A stretch of 64,000 nucleotides of DNA, from the NCBI RefSeq assembly GCF_021130785.1, contig NW_025776828.1, forward strand, positions 1-64,000, in the 5' to 3' direction. A model generated the notes under the pieces. The model was not told the DNA's origin. It did no database searches and saw only the letters and a program-made list of their open reading frames with translations. This document shows positions 1-13,400 of the stretch, in pieces (position 1 is the first letter of the stretch; each line of letters begins with the position of its first letter). A program made the position numbers and the translations under genes. Source of the stretch: Homalodisca vitripennis (Eukaryota; Arthropoda; Insecta; Hemiptera; Cicadellidae).

Positions 1-3000
1 GAAATGGTAGGAAAAGAATCCAGTTTTACGGGCCAATATGTTATTTGGGTGTCAAGATCTCAGATCACCTGCTGATTGGTTAAACTTCTGTTTCTGGTCA
101 TTGTCGTTACAAGTACACTCAAATGGTTTGTCTATTGTGTAAATATTTGTTACAAAAAAGTCATTGCTGAGTGTTGTATAAAAGTGGCATTTCCAAGAAT
201 ATACGAACTATTAACTTCCGAGAAGATTTCAATGTGAATAGTTCCTCCTTCAATGAAATGAATAAATAGCTACAAAATACTGTAAACAGCTTGTTTTACA
301 TTAATCCCTGAATATACACAGTATCATTGTCTTCCTACGGTGGAAAGCCAACCTTTACTCATTGTTTGGAAGTAGACAGCTACATCTGTCTAGCAGGTAG
401 AAGAAAACAGATTACTTGTGTTGGATGTAAATCGGATAGGAGGGTGAAGATGGGTGTTAAAATTGCAGTATTACAGTCTAGGTCATTACTGATCTGTATT
501 AATTATATTCATAGTCGTTCTATTATTCAATAGATACTGACACTTAACATAAAATGTTACTCTGAAGGATTATAGATAAGCAATAGTGTACGATTGTCGT
601 TTCAGTTACATGCATTATTATAGTTCAAACACTTGAAACAAAAGTTTTACAGCAAACTATATTACAATGTTTCAAATCTTTTAAGTAGGCTATTTGATAT
701 ATTTTTTCTGGTTGCATCATGTATTAGCTTCGGAACTAATAAATATCAGAACTAAAATCAAATTATTTGTGGCATTAAAAAGATTATTTTTAAATATTAA
801 CAATACTATTGAGTAAATAATATTAAGACATTTTATAATTTGCTAATTATTTTTAAAGATTAATGTTTAATCTTAATCCTTTCAAGATTGAAATCTTTAA
901 TCATTAATCTTAATGTTTGGGAATGTTTATATTAATCATAATCTTTACACTCCATATTTAAGATTGGATCCTTTAATATTAATCATTAAGATTGGAATCT
1001 TTAATATTTATCTTTAAGATTATGATTAATATTAAAGATTCAATCTTAAAGATGTAGGTTATAACATTAATCTTTAAACAATAATTAGCAAGAAAAGGTC
1101 TTAGATATTATGTTACCTACTTTTAAAGATTGTATCTTTAATAATATTTATATTAATGCTTTTGCTTGGTTTTTAAAAACTTTTCAATGAAACCATTAAA
1201 ATAAAGTTTCGCGTGTACTTCTTAAATCATAATTTTTAAATTGATCGCTTAAAAAATAATAAAACACTATTTTAACTTAAAAATAAAACAATTGTGTACC
1301 TTCTACTTAGTATCTCAGTGGTAAGTTTAAAGGAATTGTTAATAAGATTTTGAGGCATAGTAATGTGACTCGAGTATGTACATCAATTGACTATATGGAC
1401 ATTAAGCTTCCTGTGTGCGTGTAATACCGTAGCGAATGATAGCAAAGATCAATGACATCCTGTGAATTAGTACGAGATGTTAGTTTACAGAACCTTAACA
1501 ACAGTATCCCTAATGCTCAGAGCAGTCTGGTAGTGTCGTAGTTTGGCAACAACGTTAACATTTATGGGAATAAATAGTCCTAATAAAATAGACTATAAAA
1601 CACAGTGTTGATTCATCTACAATTATTAAATTCATAACAACTCTAAAGAATTCGTGGTTAAACACATTATTATGTGATATTTTGGACTAATCATTCTTTA
1701 ATATTTTGATATTTGTACTGCCACCTTTTTACCCCCCCACCAAATGTATATTACTTTATCTTTAGCCGAAGATAGGCTAATGGGTGACAATAAATTAAGT
1801 ACTTAGCACATTCAGACAAGTTGATCGATATTTTTAATATTGTCTTAATACATTATGTGCTTTAAGGAAATCAAAACTAGGACTATATCAAGGTCCAATA
1901 AAAAACATCTTTATTTAAAATCAAACTACAAACCAATTATAACAAAATACATCACAGAACGCTGTAAAATCACAAGAAAAATATAAAACTGTACAAAATA
2001 AAATAAGTAACATGAGAAATCTAAAACCCAAACGTTTACAACAAAAATATAACATGAAATAAGCACACATATAACTCAGATCAAAACGACTGTCATTACT
2101 ACTTGTATTTAAAATAATTTAGATTATGTATAACCACTACTAAGTATATAACACAGTCACTACGGCTTTCAGCTGTAAATAAAAGTGTTCAGCCATATTA
2201 AAATAACAAATAAATTATATAATTGGTGAGATTTGAATTAAGTATACAATATTATCTGTTAATAAATTAAATCACCTTATTTGTTGTTAAGAATAACTGG
2301 AGATGATTAAAAAACTCATTATTAATAGTAAAGTGTAAAGATAGTAGGATTATTATACATCTTTAATCTTATATATATTTTATGAATTAATACAAATGAA
2401 TAAGATCTGCCGTTGGACATCTTTTGAAGTAGAGAAATCACGGTACTTAAAAAAGGTAAATAATATTTAAATTAGAGCCCAGAACACAGAACAGCAGACA
2501 AAAATGACTAAGGGGTCTGGTTTTCACGATGCTGGACAAGCGGAACATGTAACCTGTACTAGTTCAGGGCCAGTATTTGTTTATCTACCGTGTCTCTGAG
2601 AAAACTTTGCCAAGAACCGTACACAATGATGCTATATTCTAAATTAATCTCCATTGTTAAATAAGCACATTTTTTCACCATAAACAATGTGGCTCAAGAA
2701 CATTTTTTATATTGTTTTTCTAATAATAATAGTAAAAAAAACAACTTCAACAACTATAGTACTCGAATTAGAATGAGTAACTCATTACCCGTGGGCCAGA
2801 AGACTATTGCACCACTAGTGTGTTCCTATCTCATCATATCTTTCTCTGTTCCTTTACATTGCTGACGACGTTCAAGAATATAAAGATAAAAATAAATACA
2901 TTTGTCAATAACAGTGGAAAGATTAATAGGTGGCAGCTTAGTAGATGCCAAATTAATGGAAGAGGGGGAAAAAATATATAAGGGTCAAATAAAAAAATGT

Positions 3001-4324
3001 GGTACAGATAGCAGTGGCTCAACCGATTTCAAGGAGATCGAGGTTCATTTTAAATTAGTTATTTCCAAAAACATTAATCTCTGAATAGTTTAAAAAAATA
3101 TTCAGTTGAATGACCTGGAAACAATAAGAACAACATAATTATGGAAAATAGCTGCTTACTGTACTAATTTAATTAAGGTGTAAAAGTTTAGGGTTAATTT
3201 ACTGTTAACTTTTTACATATTATTCTGGAAAAAACACTCTTAAACCATTCAGGTTATGCATAGTAAATAAATAAATTTACATAGGAGAGTAATTAAAAAA
3301 TATAGGGCTATATGTGGAGTTAATTTATTATAACTGTATGTGGGTGGTGAAAAAAAAGTGAAACTGTGTTACCGGAAGTTCCTTGTCATTCTCCACGAGA
3401 ACTGTACAGCAGTCAAACAGAATTGAGAACTGGAAATACCGTTCCAGTCTGAATAACCACCAGTGATTTTGATTGTGTGTTGTGTTATTGATTTCCATTC
3501 TTGTGTGTCTACTATTTGAATACAAAAATTCATATTAGTGAAAAAAAATAAAATCAATTTGTATATCTTGATATTTTCCAGTGAGAAGTGATCATGTACT
3601 TTAGATAGCCATTACTGTAGCTCTAAGTAATAAAGATTATATTATGTTTCCTCTTGTCATGCTCCGTATATTTATGTACACATTTAAAGGTAATTGTTTT
3701 GGCTCATATCAAACAGTGATTAATTGTTTCTACCATTTTGCATTGTACTTGATACTACTGTAAAGCATTGTTTTATTTTGATATGTATTCTCATTGAAAA
3801 ACAGTACTTTATAATCCAACGAGAAACGCATATCAATTTTTGCATTCATGTTGTTTATATCACAATAAAATTGGATATTGTGATGTCATATTTTGATCAC
3901 AATCAGTAGAGAGTGCTAAAAAATAACTTAAGTAATAAAAATCTGTCAGCTGAGAGGTGCCCATCTCAACTCTGTCCGATGTTTTCACGTGTCACAATTC
4001 GATCAAGGTTAAGTGACATTTGCTCCATGCATATTAATTTGGAAATTATCACACATTCTTTTACAGATGTTAAAATATTTTAAGTAAGAAATCCCCACAC
4101 TGTAATACAAAGGTAAAATTACACAAGTTAATGTGTTTACAGTTAAAGCCAGCAGTGGTGGTGCGCGTACACACGAGATGCGTCTCTCCGAATTCAGACT
4201 GAAAAAAAATTGGCTAATTCTGAACTAGAGAGGGTCCCACTTGCTTTCTTGAAACAGATATGTTATCCCTTTTGCATTCGAAGAGTTCATCTTTTACGGT
4301 TACTAAATAATAATTTCTACCGGT
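1..4324. other. Intergenic flank downstream of Phm
   Basis: AT-rich DNA in which no conserved coding segment was recognised on either strand. Short open frames of about 60 codons here lack any recognisable motif. The one structured piece is the foldback repeat at 814-1115. The part nearest 4324 should include the Phm 3' untranslated region. A reverse-strand AATAAA lies near 3770, but it is too common in such DNA to be called a polyadenylation signal with confidence. Confidence 0.5.
814..1115. repeat. AT-rich foldback (MITE-like) repeat
   Basis: The arm at 814-868 and the arm at 1063-1115 are imperfect inverted copies. Both contain TTTGCTAATTAT-like and AAAGATTAATGTT blocks when read inward. 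The interior is itself built of short AATCTTTAATATTAATC-type palindromic blocks. The structure suggests a non-autonomous DNA element, but I saw no clear target duplication and coded no protein from it. Confidence 0.5.
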
Positions 4325-4489
4325 CTAGTCGAGTGTAGACGCGTCCTTGTCGGGAATGCTGTTAAGTAAACTCTGCCAGTAGAAGAGAGGCGGTCCTCGT
4401 GAGAAACAGTATTTCTGCTCCAATGGTTCACCCTCCGTCCACGTAGTACATCAGGTAAAAGTTTACACATCTCGTCTTTGTTGGTCTGA
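4325..4489 (-). CDS. Phm: Phm exon 10, with two extra bases; stop codon
   Basis: Opens with QTNKDEMC, where Met289 is the CuM methionine, then NFYLMYY after skipping one A in GTAAAC. It then reads EPLEQKYCFSRGPP after skipping one G in GGAGGGTG, and ends LNSIPDKDASTLD and TAG at 4325-4327. Read literally, the frame is lost twice in 30 bases. Corrected, 53 codons plus stop remain. Confidence 0.9.
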
Positions 4490-7400
4490 CTGCAACAACC
4501 AGAAAACACATGTGTGACCACATTGTAATTATAAAACTGTTTATTGTACAGTATAATAAGGAGATGAAAATCAAAGAGCATTCAATTTTGAATAATCAAC
4601 AGGTGCAAATATAAGTAGTAGTATTGATATTATTCAACAAATAAATTTTAAATCAACATCTTAAACTTTGATTTAGTATTCTTCCTGAGAAAATGATGAC
4701 GTAAATCTTAAATATTTCATTGGGGTTAGCGGAAATGTTGTCATTAATAATATGAATACTGGCTACGCCCCTTCTAGATTTAAAAAATCTGTATATTGAA
4801 AACTTCACTAACTAAAACAGCAGCATTTGTCTGCCTATTGTTTTACTAGGATCTTCTATGATAAATCTACTGGAAATTACATTTCACATATATACCATAA
4901 CTAAAGTATCAACAGAAGGTATATTTTTCTCACGAATTAACAAAAATGGACAGCCCTGTTGATTTTATGTTTCCATATTAGGTGCATTATTTTCAGCATT
5001 TACATAAAAAAAAAAAAAAAAAAAAAAACAGAAACAAAAACGTTCTTTAACATGTCTCATTTCCTGAGTGGACTCATTTAACATACCAGTAATCTGTGTG
5101 CAAGGGTGCCGACTTCTCAAAAATTATTTATGGGGCTCAACACGGAAAGGATTTGGTTAAACAGAAAACAAAACGGTTGGGGGAGGGGTAAAGAATGTGT
5201 TGGCTAAAAACACATTTTATGCATTTATTAAGACCATTTACTGTTACATTATAAGTTTATATACGATTTTTGACTTTTATTTTTAAAAGTTATTGATAAT
5301 TTGTAATAATAAAGAGGAATGGAAAATCATTATTTTTAAACCAAAATCCTGTATGCAATATTTTGATGTAAAAATTAAGGATTTGTAAATAGAATAATAC
5401 TTGTAAAATTAACACAAGAAATTAAATAATCAATTATTTCAAGCCAAGTTTTTGGCATTCCGAAGAGACTTTTGCTACGATAATTTTTAATATTTTATCT
5501 ACTTTTGGTTATTTTAATCAAGAGGATGCTTCTCTTTTCACAGCCCAGAAAAAATCATTACTGAGACATATACATCACATTTTTTTTTTTGCTTGTGATT
5601 TTGTCTTGCGCATTATTAAGAGAGTACCCAATGTTGGCGGGCAGTCAACTAATAAGCATCTGGGGCAAATTTCTGAATATCCGATTTTGGACATCCATTT
5701 TATTTTATAACCCAAATGCCTCCGGCCATTTGACTTCAGAGCAATCGTCTGTTCCAAGTTGCTAGAAGTTAAAAAAAAAAACAATTATATATATTTATAT
5801 ATAGGCAGCCATGACAAGACATTTTACTATTGTACAAATATATATTATATTGCATTGCAGTTTTCATTTTCATTTCCAAACTCTTCATCATATCATACTG
5901 CATCAATTTTATTTGGACGCAACTTTTATTTGTACCTTCTTTATGAGGCATGAGTGTTTTTCATGAGCACGAAACCTTTCCAGAGCATTTGGAGAACACA
6001 ACAAATATATACAAAATGATTATCACTTACCCATCACATCACATGATTATTGTGACTCTTATATGTTCAACTATATTTGCATTAACAATCTAATATCCTA
6101 ATGAAATAAAACATTATAAAGTTGCGTATTTTTTATTATGATGTGAGATTACTAAAAATAAGAATTATTCACTGAAGTAGTTAAACCTACAACCACAATA
6201 AAAATATTAAAATTTTACCACTTTTTTATGTAAACGTTCACTTGAAACATGGCCTTAACATGAGGACTAATATATGCACGAGGTATAGCTTACGCTATGT
6301 TTAGAATTGTTTTGCAGTAAATTTTCAGTAAAACTAAGTAACAAAAAATATTATATTATAATCAAGTTTACAAAAAATTCAAAAATTAGAGTTAAAAATG
6401 CAATAATTACCCAATGTAGGTGACTGTTCTTCGTTCACTGACCATTGTACATCTAGCAGCCTGAAATTAAAAAAATACACAATTATCTTTTTGATTTTAT
6501 CATGATCAATGTATATTACAATTTAAATATGTATTTACTTTTATGCCTAGGTATATAAATGTCTGGAATCAGTTTGGATAAAGAAGGAAACAGTACTGTT
6601 GTAACTGGTATTATTCATGAGGTCTATACTTTTTTACTGTAAATTAATGTTAATAATAACTCAAAATTTCTGCTTTGTTGTTAGACAAACAGGCTGTTAA
6701 CCCTAAAACTGGTGGTGTCTGCTCCTGTACTGGCACCCTTTTTTTAGCAGTTTGTAAGAATTACATTGAACTGTTGTATACCTCTCAAAACTCTTCAAAT
6801 ATACAACTTATTATACATAATTGTTTTCAGAATATTCGAAAATAATAATGATAAAATTATACTCATTAATATTTTCTTATTCTCAAAAAAAAGTTTGATG
6901 TTTGAATGCGCTTGATATGAATTTTTTAAATATTATATAACTTTGCACTATCTTATCATATATACATATGAAAGATTTATAAAACTCCAAAATACACAAA
7001 AGAAGCACGATTTTATCGCTACCCAAATGTAAATAGTTTTAGTGGCTTTACTTAAAAATGTTTTACTTTTTTTAGCAATTTTTTAACTTTAGTTTTAAAT
7101 CTACTAACATTGTATTTTTGCAATTTCTGTACAATTGCTTCACAACACTGAAATTCAACCATATATGACTTATTATCAGTTTCCTGGAAAACTAAAGGAA
7201 TAATAATACTCGCTTATTATTGTTGCTTATTACATTATATACAATAACCGATTTCGGAAGCGACTGCTTACTGCAATATATACAGGGCCCGGATCCAGGG
7301 AGGAGCAGGGGGGGCATGTGACCCGGGTGCCGAGTTAGGGGGGGTGCCGCGCCGGGCGCCAAATGATGGGATGAGGCCACCATAAAAAAAACATTTACCA

Positions 7401-10400
7401 TTTCTACTGTCAAGTGTCAATAGCACAATATAGTCTACGTACATACAATTTCTTACTTCAGTAAACTATATTTGTGCAAACCAAAAGAACATAGGCCTAG
7501 TAAGAAATATCTTTAAAGCGGCAGGGTATTTTCATAATTAAGGCTGTGGGTTGGCAACATTGTCTACGGCTTGACTAGGACTAGAAAGCGCAAGCGCAAG
7601 TCTCCCGCTCCCGCCCCTGACTAGTGACTCGTGAGTGTTCCCGCTTGACGTGAGCGTGAACTTTTGATGAGTTTTAGGTTAGATTTCATGTCGCAGTTGT
7701 ATGAATATTCTACCTGTGACTAACATAGATCAACATGTCGAAAAAACCATCCAGGGTGTTTCCACAAAAAGAAAGCTAAAGCAAGACAACAAGAGGCCGC
7801 GAAATCGTCAACTTTAATGTCATCATGGTTGCAAAATATCAAGGACCAAGTTAACTAATTTTTGTTGTATTTTTAATTTGTTAAGATTCATTTTGAGTAC
7901 AAAACAGTTATAGGCTATAGCGGCATAATAACAACAAACTTCAGTTTTAATGTTAAAAATAGTGGTTATAGATCATTAATTGTAAATATAGTTTTAGTTT
8001 ATAGATATTTTATAGATTCGTTGCCTGAATGAAAATCCTCTCCCGTTCACATTCGTCGGCCGACGCCCACCACACCTTGCGTAGCATAAACACATTTAAA
8101 TATTCAGAACTAAATACATTAAAAAACATATACATAAAATGCTTCTTTCACTTACTTTCTATGCTATTATTAACGATAGTTTTAATACGGTAACATACGT
8201 ACTAAAATGTTAACAATACATTGATTGTAATAATATCCCCTTGGCCCTTACTACTAAAACAATTAATATATCGAATAGGCTGTAGGCTAGTACTGTAATA
8301 GTATCCCAATTAAGATAGCATGTTTTTTAGCATTATTGGCACTATTTAACAACATTATATTTTTGTAACGTTTTTAGTTAGGCCTACATGATTTATAAAA
8401 CGTTACACAATGTAATAATTTGTTTATGTTGTACATGTAACCTACTTAAAAAATTAAAATGTTTGGTCATGTGTGCATTTATGTCTGTTGCTTACAGACG
8501 AAGCCGAACTTGAAGCAACGAGAAATAAACTGTCTGTTCAAGAGGATGCGGTGGGAGAAGAAAACGCTGGAGGAGAAGATCTCATGGACGTTTGTGCAGA
8601 GGAAGAAGACAACAATGACTTTATTTGTGAAAAACCACATACTTCGCATGCTACTGATTTTTGGGCCTCTTCTACGTCATTTCAAGAAGCCGTTTTTTCA
8701 GTTTCAGACTCAAAAGGGCCTAACCATGAAGAACAGGAGAGTGAATGTGAGTACAATTTTAATTTTAATGACCCTGGAACTTGGCCAACTCAGCTTAGTG
8801 ACAAACAAATATGTTACATCATACAAAGGAGATGTGGAAAACGATGATCATAATCCTGATTTGAGTAAAAGCGGTAGGGAGGGCCGAAACCTTACAAAAG
8901 ATTGGTTTTACAAAATTTTGAAAAATGGTTCAAAGGTCAAAAGATCTTATTTGGCTTACAGCGAGACAATGAATGCTTTGTACTGTGTTCCATGCAGGCT
9001 TTTTCGTCATTTGAACACAGAACATGAATCAACAATTTCGTTTTTAGCAAGAAAGGAGGGATTCACAAATTGGAAAAAACTCAGTGACAAATTGCCAGAA
9101 CATGAAAACTCCCAGTACCATAAGAAAACCTTTGTTTCAATGGAAAGCATTAGAAACATCACTTGGTAAAGGAGAGGGATCGACAAGGAGTTTGCAGGAT
9201 CAGATAAAAAAGGAGGAATCCCACTGGAGAGAAGTACTACGCTGTATATTAGATGCTGTCTTATTTTTTGGGCAAAACAGGGTAGTGCATTCAGAGGGAC
9301 AAACGAAACTTGTAACTTTGCAGATCCAAATAGTGGAAAATTTCTCAACACTATAGATTTAATTTCCCACTATAATGAGACCTTGCGTGAGCATATTGGT
9401 CGCCATAAGAAAGGGCAGCTCAGCTATTTTTCTCACACAGTAACAAGATGAGTTTCAGCAAATGCAATTAGAGAAGACATAATTCAGGACATAAAAAAAG
9501 ATAAATATTTTTCATTGATTTTCGACTGTACCCCTGATGTAAGTAAAAATGAACAAATGACTGAAGTCATTCGTTACATTAAATATACTGACGAAGGGCC
9601 AGAGGTATGTGAAAGCTTTTTAGATTTTTTTACTGTGAGTGAAAAAACATGCGAGGGGCTTTTTGAAAGCATTGCTAAAAAGCTCAAAGAAGATGGTCTA
9701 GACTTGATGTTTTGCAGGGGCCAGTCGTATGACAACGGAGCAAACATGGCTGGGAAATACAAGGGTGTCCAGTCAAGGATTGTGCAAGAGAACAAACTGG
9801 CCTACTTTGTCCCATGCTCAGCCCATTCCTTAAATTTAGTTGGGGTTCATTCAGCAGAGGCCTGTGTTGAAGCACAATCGTATTTTGGTATTATAAACAG
9901 CCTCTACAACTTCTTTCATGGCTCTACATCAAGGTGGGAAGTTTTAAAACAACATGTTCCCCTTTCGTTAAAATCAGAAAGTAAAACAAGATGGTCAGCA
10001 AGGATTGATTCTGTGGAGGTTATTTATAAACATATGGACAAAGTGCTCTCTTCTCTTGAAGACTTAACTACCCATGAGTTCTCATCTCCTGAAACAAGAG
10101 CTGAAGCTAAATCGCTACTTAAAAACATGAAAAGGTTTGAATATGTTATTATGACATGCTTTTTGGTATTCAGTCCTCAAGAAAATTGATAGAGTTAGCA
10201 AGTTTCTACAAAGAGAGGACACAACAGTAGACAATGCTGCAAGAAACATACAAGGTCTTCTAAATGTATTATCTTCAACTAGGGATTTAACTGTTTCAGA
10301 GGCAATTGATGAGGCAACATTTTTAGCTAATAATATGGACATAACAGCAGAGTACAAGGAAACAAGAAAGAGAAAGAAAAAGAAAATGACAGGAGACACA

Positions 10401-13400
10401 CATGAAGATGATGGGCCAAATTTTACTGAAGAAGAAGAAAAGCTTTTCAAAAGATCACTTTTTCAAATATGTGATAGAATTATTAGTGAGCTAACTAACA
10501 GATATGATGCGTTAAAAATCATTGCTGATAAGTTTAATTTTTTGTGTGGGGATCAAATAAAAAAAATGGATGTTAAAACTTTGAAAAGTAAAGCAAAAGA
10601 ATTAGCTACAACATATGCCAGTGACTTAAATGAAGAAGAGCTTGTGAATGAAATAGAGAGTTTTAAATTTCATGCCTTAAATATGGAAGATGGATTGGAA
10701 GACGCAACAGCAGCATCTTTGCTCAAAATATTGCATAAGAGCAAGTTGAAAGAGGGTTATCCAAACATATATGTAGCTCTTAAAATCTTTCTAACGCTTC
10801 CAGTCTCTGTAGCATCTGGAGAGAGAAGTTTCAGCAAATTGAAGCTTATAAAAACCTATTTAAGAAATTCTATGAAACAGCAAAGACTAACTAGTTTAAG
10901 CATTGTATCAATTGAACATGAAAGGGCTTCTTTGATTTATTTTGATCAGATAATTAACACATTTGCAGCAAAGAAGGCTCGGAAGATAAAGATTCTATAA
11001 TTGTTAGTATTGTTTTTTTCTAAAACAATTGTATTGTTTTGGATTCATGTAAAATTGTAAAATAGACATTTCTATTTCATTAAAATAACACTTTCTTCAA
11101 CCTAAGTTTTATTTTATTTCAACCCCATATACAAAGCATATAGTAGTAAAACTTATGGTAAATAGTTTAGTATCGGGGGGGGGGGGGGGGCGCCAAAAGT
11201 CAAGCTTGCCCCCCCTAGAAGAAATGATAGATCCGGCCCTGAATATATATATGGCAGTTACTAGTTGGAGGGTTAACCCATTGTTGATCACTGATTAACT
11301 AATTCAACACATTAGCCGGGTTAGCATCTCGGTGATGAGTTCAGGTTGCAAAAAACAATTTATATCAAATTTATTCCCTATTAGTTTTAATTATGTTTTG
11401 TAGACAGTGTGAGCGTGTCATTACTATCTAGTGAATGTTTTTAACAATGATCCTTCTTCAGTTTTCTCAAACACGTTTGTAAATATTCTGTAGATTTGCA
11501 GTTCTATGCAGAAGTTGAAGAGACAGCTGAATTAATTCTCTATGTAGCGTTACTGATATATTATTGTTACTGGAACACGTGTGACCAAACAAATCAACTT
11601 GCAACGGATTGAATCATTCAAAAACCTTTTTTTTACAATGCAGTGTGCAATAATTTAGTCAGTAAACATTTTCAATGGTAGCTAATAAAATTCTACAACA
11701 AACGAATAATGAAAGCATGACAGTTCATGCACTGATTGCAAATCATAAATGGTCTATAGTTAATGAATAACCAACTGTACAGTAACAATGCTAGAGTTAA
11801 ATGTTTGAAAAGGCTGAAACTAATTTTCTAGAGTTAAATGTGTCTGTGATACATTGTATATAATCAGCAGTTCATACATATTTTAACAGGGACAAACAAT
11901 TTGTCTTTCATACTGGAACATATTCTTTACAACTTTTGAACTTGTACTTTGAAATGATTTTGCAGGACTTGGTAGTGAGGCAAACAGAGTACGGGAACTC
12001 CACATATTCACAGCTGCTACCATTTTTCTAAGGCTTCAATTTTATCTTTCGCTTGAGGAAACTTATGCCCACTAATATATTTTTCAAATAATGTAACTAC
12101 TTGTACTGAACCAAATGTTTGAGTACAAAGTAGAAAACATTTCTTGAAAGTTACAAAATTGTTGATGTATCTGTCAACTGTGTATATTTTTGAAAGCGTT
12201 ATCCCAGACAATTCCATCAAAGTAATTGAAATTGTCTTTTATATAACAATGGATATAAAATATACACATAATCAAAAACTCAGTTGATTGTGGAACAGAG
12301 ATCAGATTCTGAATCTGCCTCACGATCAAAAGATCAAAAACTCAGTGTACCGAACATAGATGCATATCACCTCCAAATTAGTAACAAGCAGTGGGAAACA
12401 AGAAAGGCTTTGTTTTGAGAGACTTTGTTTCTCATCTAGACCAAAGACCAAGAGAACTAAAATCTACGACTCCTGTCTTGTTTCCGTGAACCGTGGTGAG
12501 AAGGTGAAGTCATTGATGGTGCACAAATATAATTTCTATGTGAATGTACACAATTTTTACATCATAAATTAAACAATAACCTGCACATTCCTCTTGACAA
12601 ATTTCTTTACCAATGTTATCGTTCATAAACTGTTTATACAACTAAGAGTTACAATCCATTTACACCATACCTATCGTTTTATGGAAAATTACCAGTATTA
12701 GAGGGTTAAAAAATCTCAAATTTAAGGCAACAAACACGGGTATGAAATGAATATTTAGCCTTGCACTTCACAACTGATATTAAAGCAATGCTTGCGATTC
12801 TCATAACTCATATAATGCAGATCAACACTTACAAGGATGTCACCCTCTGAGATAGACACCTGGTTGGCTACCGGGTAGAACATCTGGGGTAAACAGAGGG
12901 TCCTTCTTGCCGATCAGTGTCCAGTGATGTCTGCCACGGCTGTCAGTTGTCACCAGGTACCCTGAGACGACCTTACCTAAGAACAGAGAACACAGCTTAT
13001 TGTGAGCTTTCTTACTGACATGAACAGAGAACATCATCTTATTGTGAGCTTTCTTACTGACATGAACAGAGAAACATCATCTTATTGTGAGCTTTCTTAC
13101 TGACATGAGCAGAGAACATCATCTTATTGTGAGCTTTTTTACTGACATGAACTCAGAACATCATCTTATTGTGAGCTTTCTTACTGACATGAACAGAGAA
13201 CATCATCTTATTGTGAGCTTTCTTACTGACATGAACAGAGAAACATCATCTTATTGTGAGCTTTCTTACTGACATGAACAGAGAACATCATCTTATTGTG
13301 AGCTTTTTTACTGACATGAACTCAGAACATCATCTTATTGTGAGCTTTTCTTACTGTCATGAATTTAGAATCAGCTTATTGTGAGCTTTCTTACTGACAT

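Noticed and set aside
4303..4581. A separate 92-codon minus-strand gene
   Set aside because: It is Phm exon 10 read through its splice site and in the wrong frame after the extra A; conserved PHM sequence continues in the other frames.
6697..6705. TTAACCCT motifs (also near 14866 and 53693) as ends of further piggyBac elements
   Set aside because: No matching inverted end with a second TTAA was found for any of them.
12880..12910. A GT...AG micro-intron (GTTTACCCCAG on the minus strand) to explain the exon 8 frame change
   Set aside because: It would be 11 bases, far too short to splice, and removing it does not restore the conserved PQMFYPV frame, whereas removing one base does.
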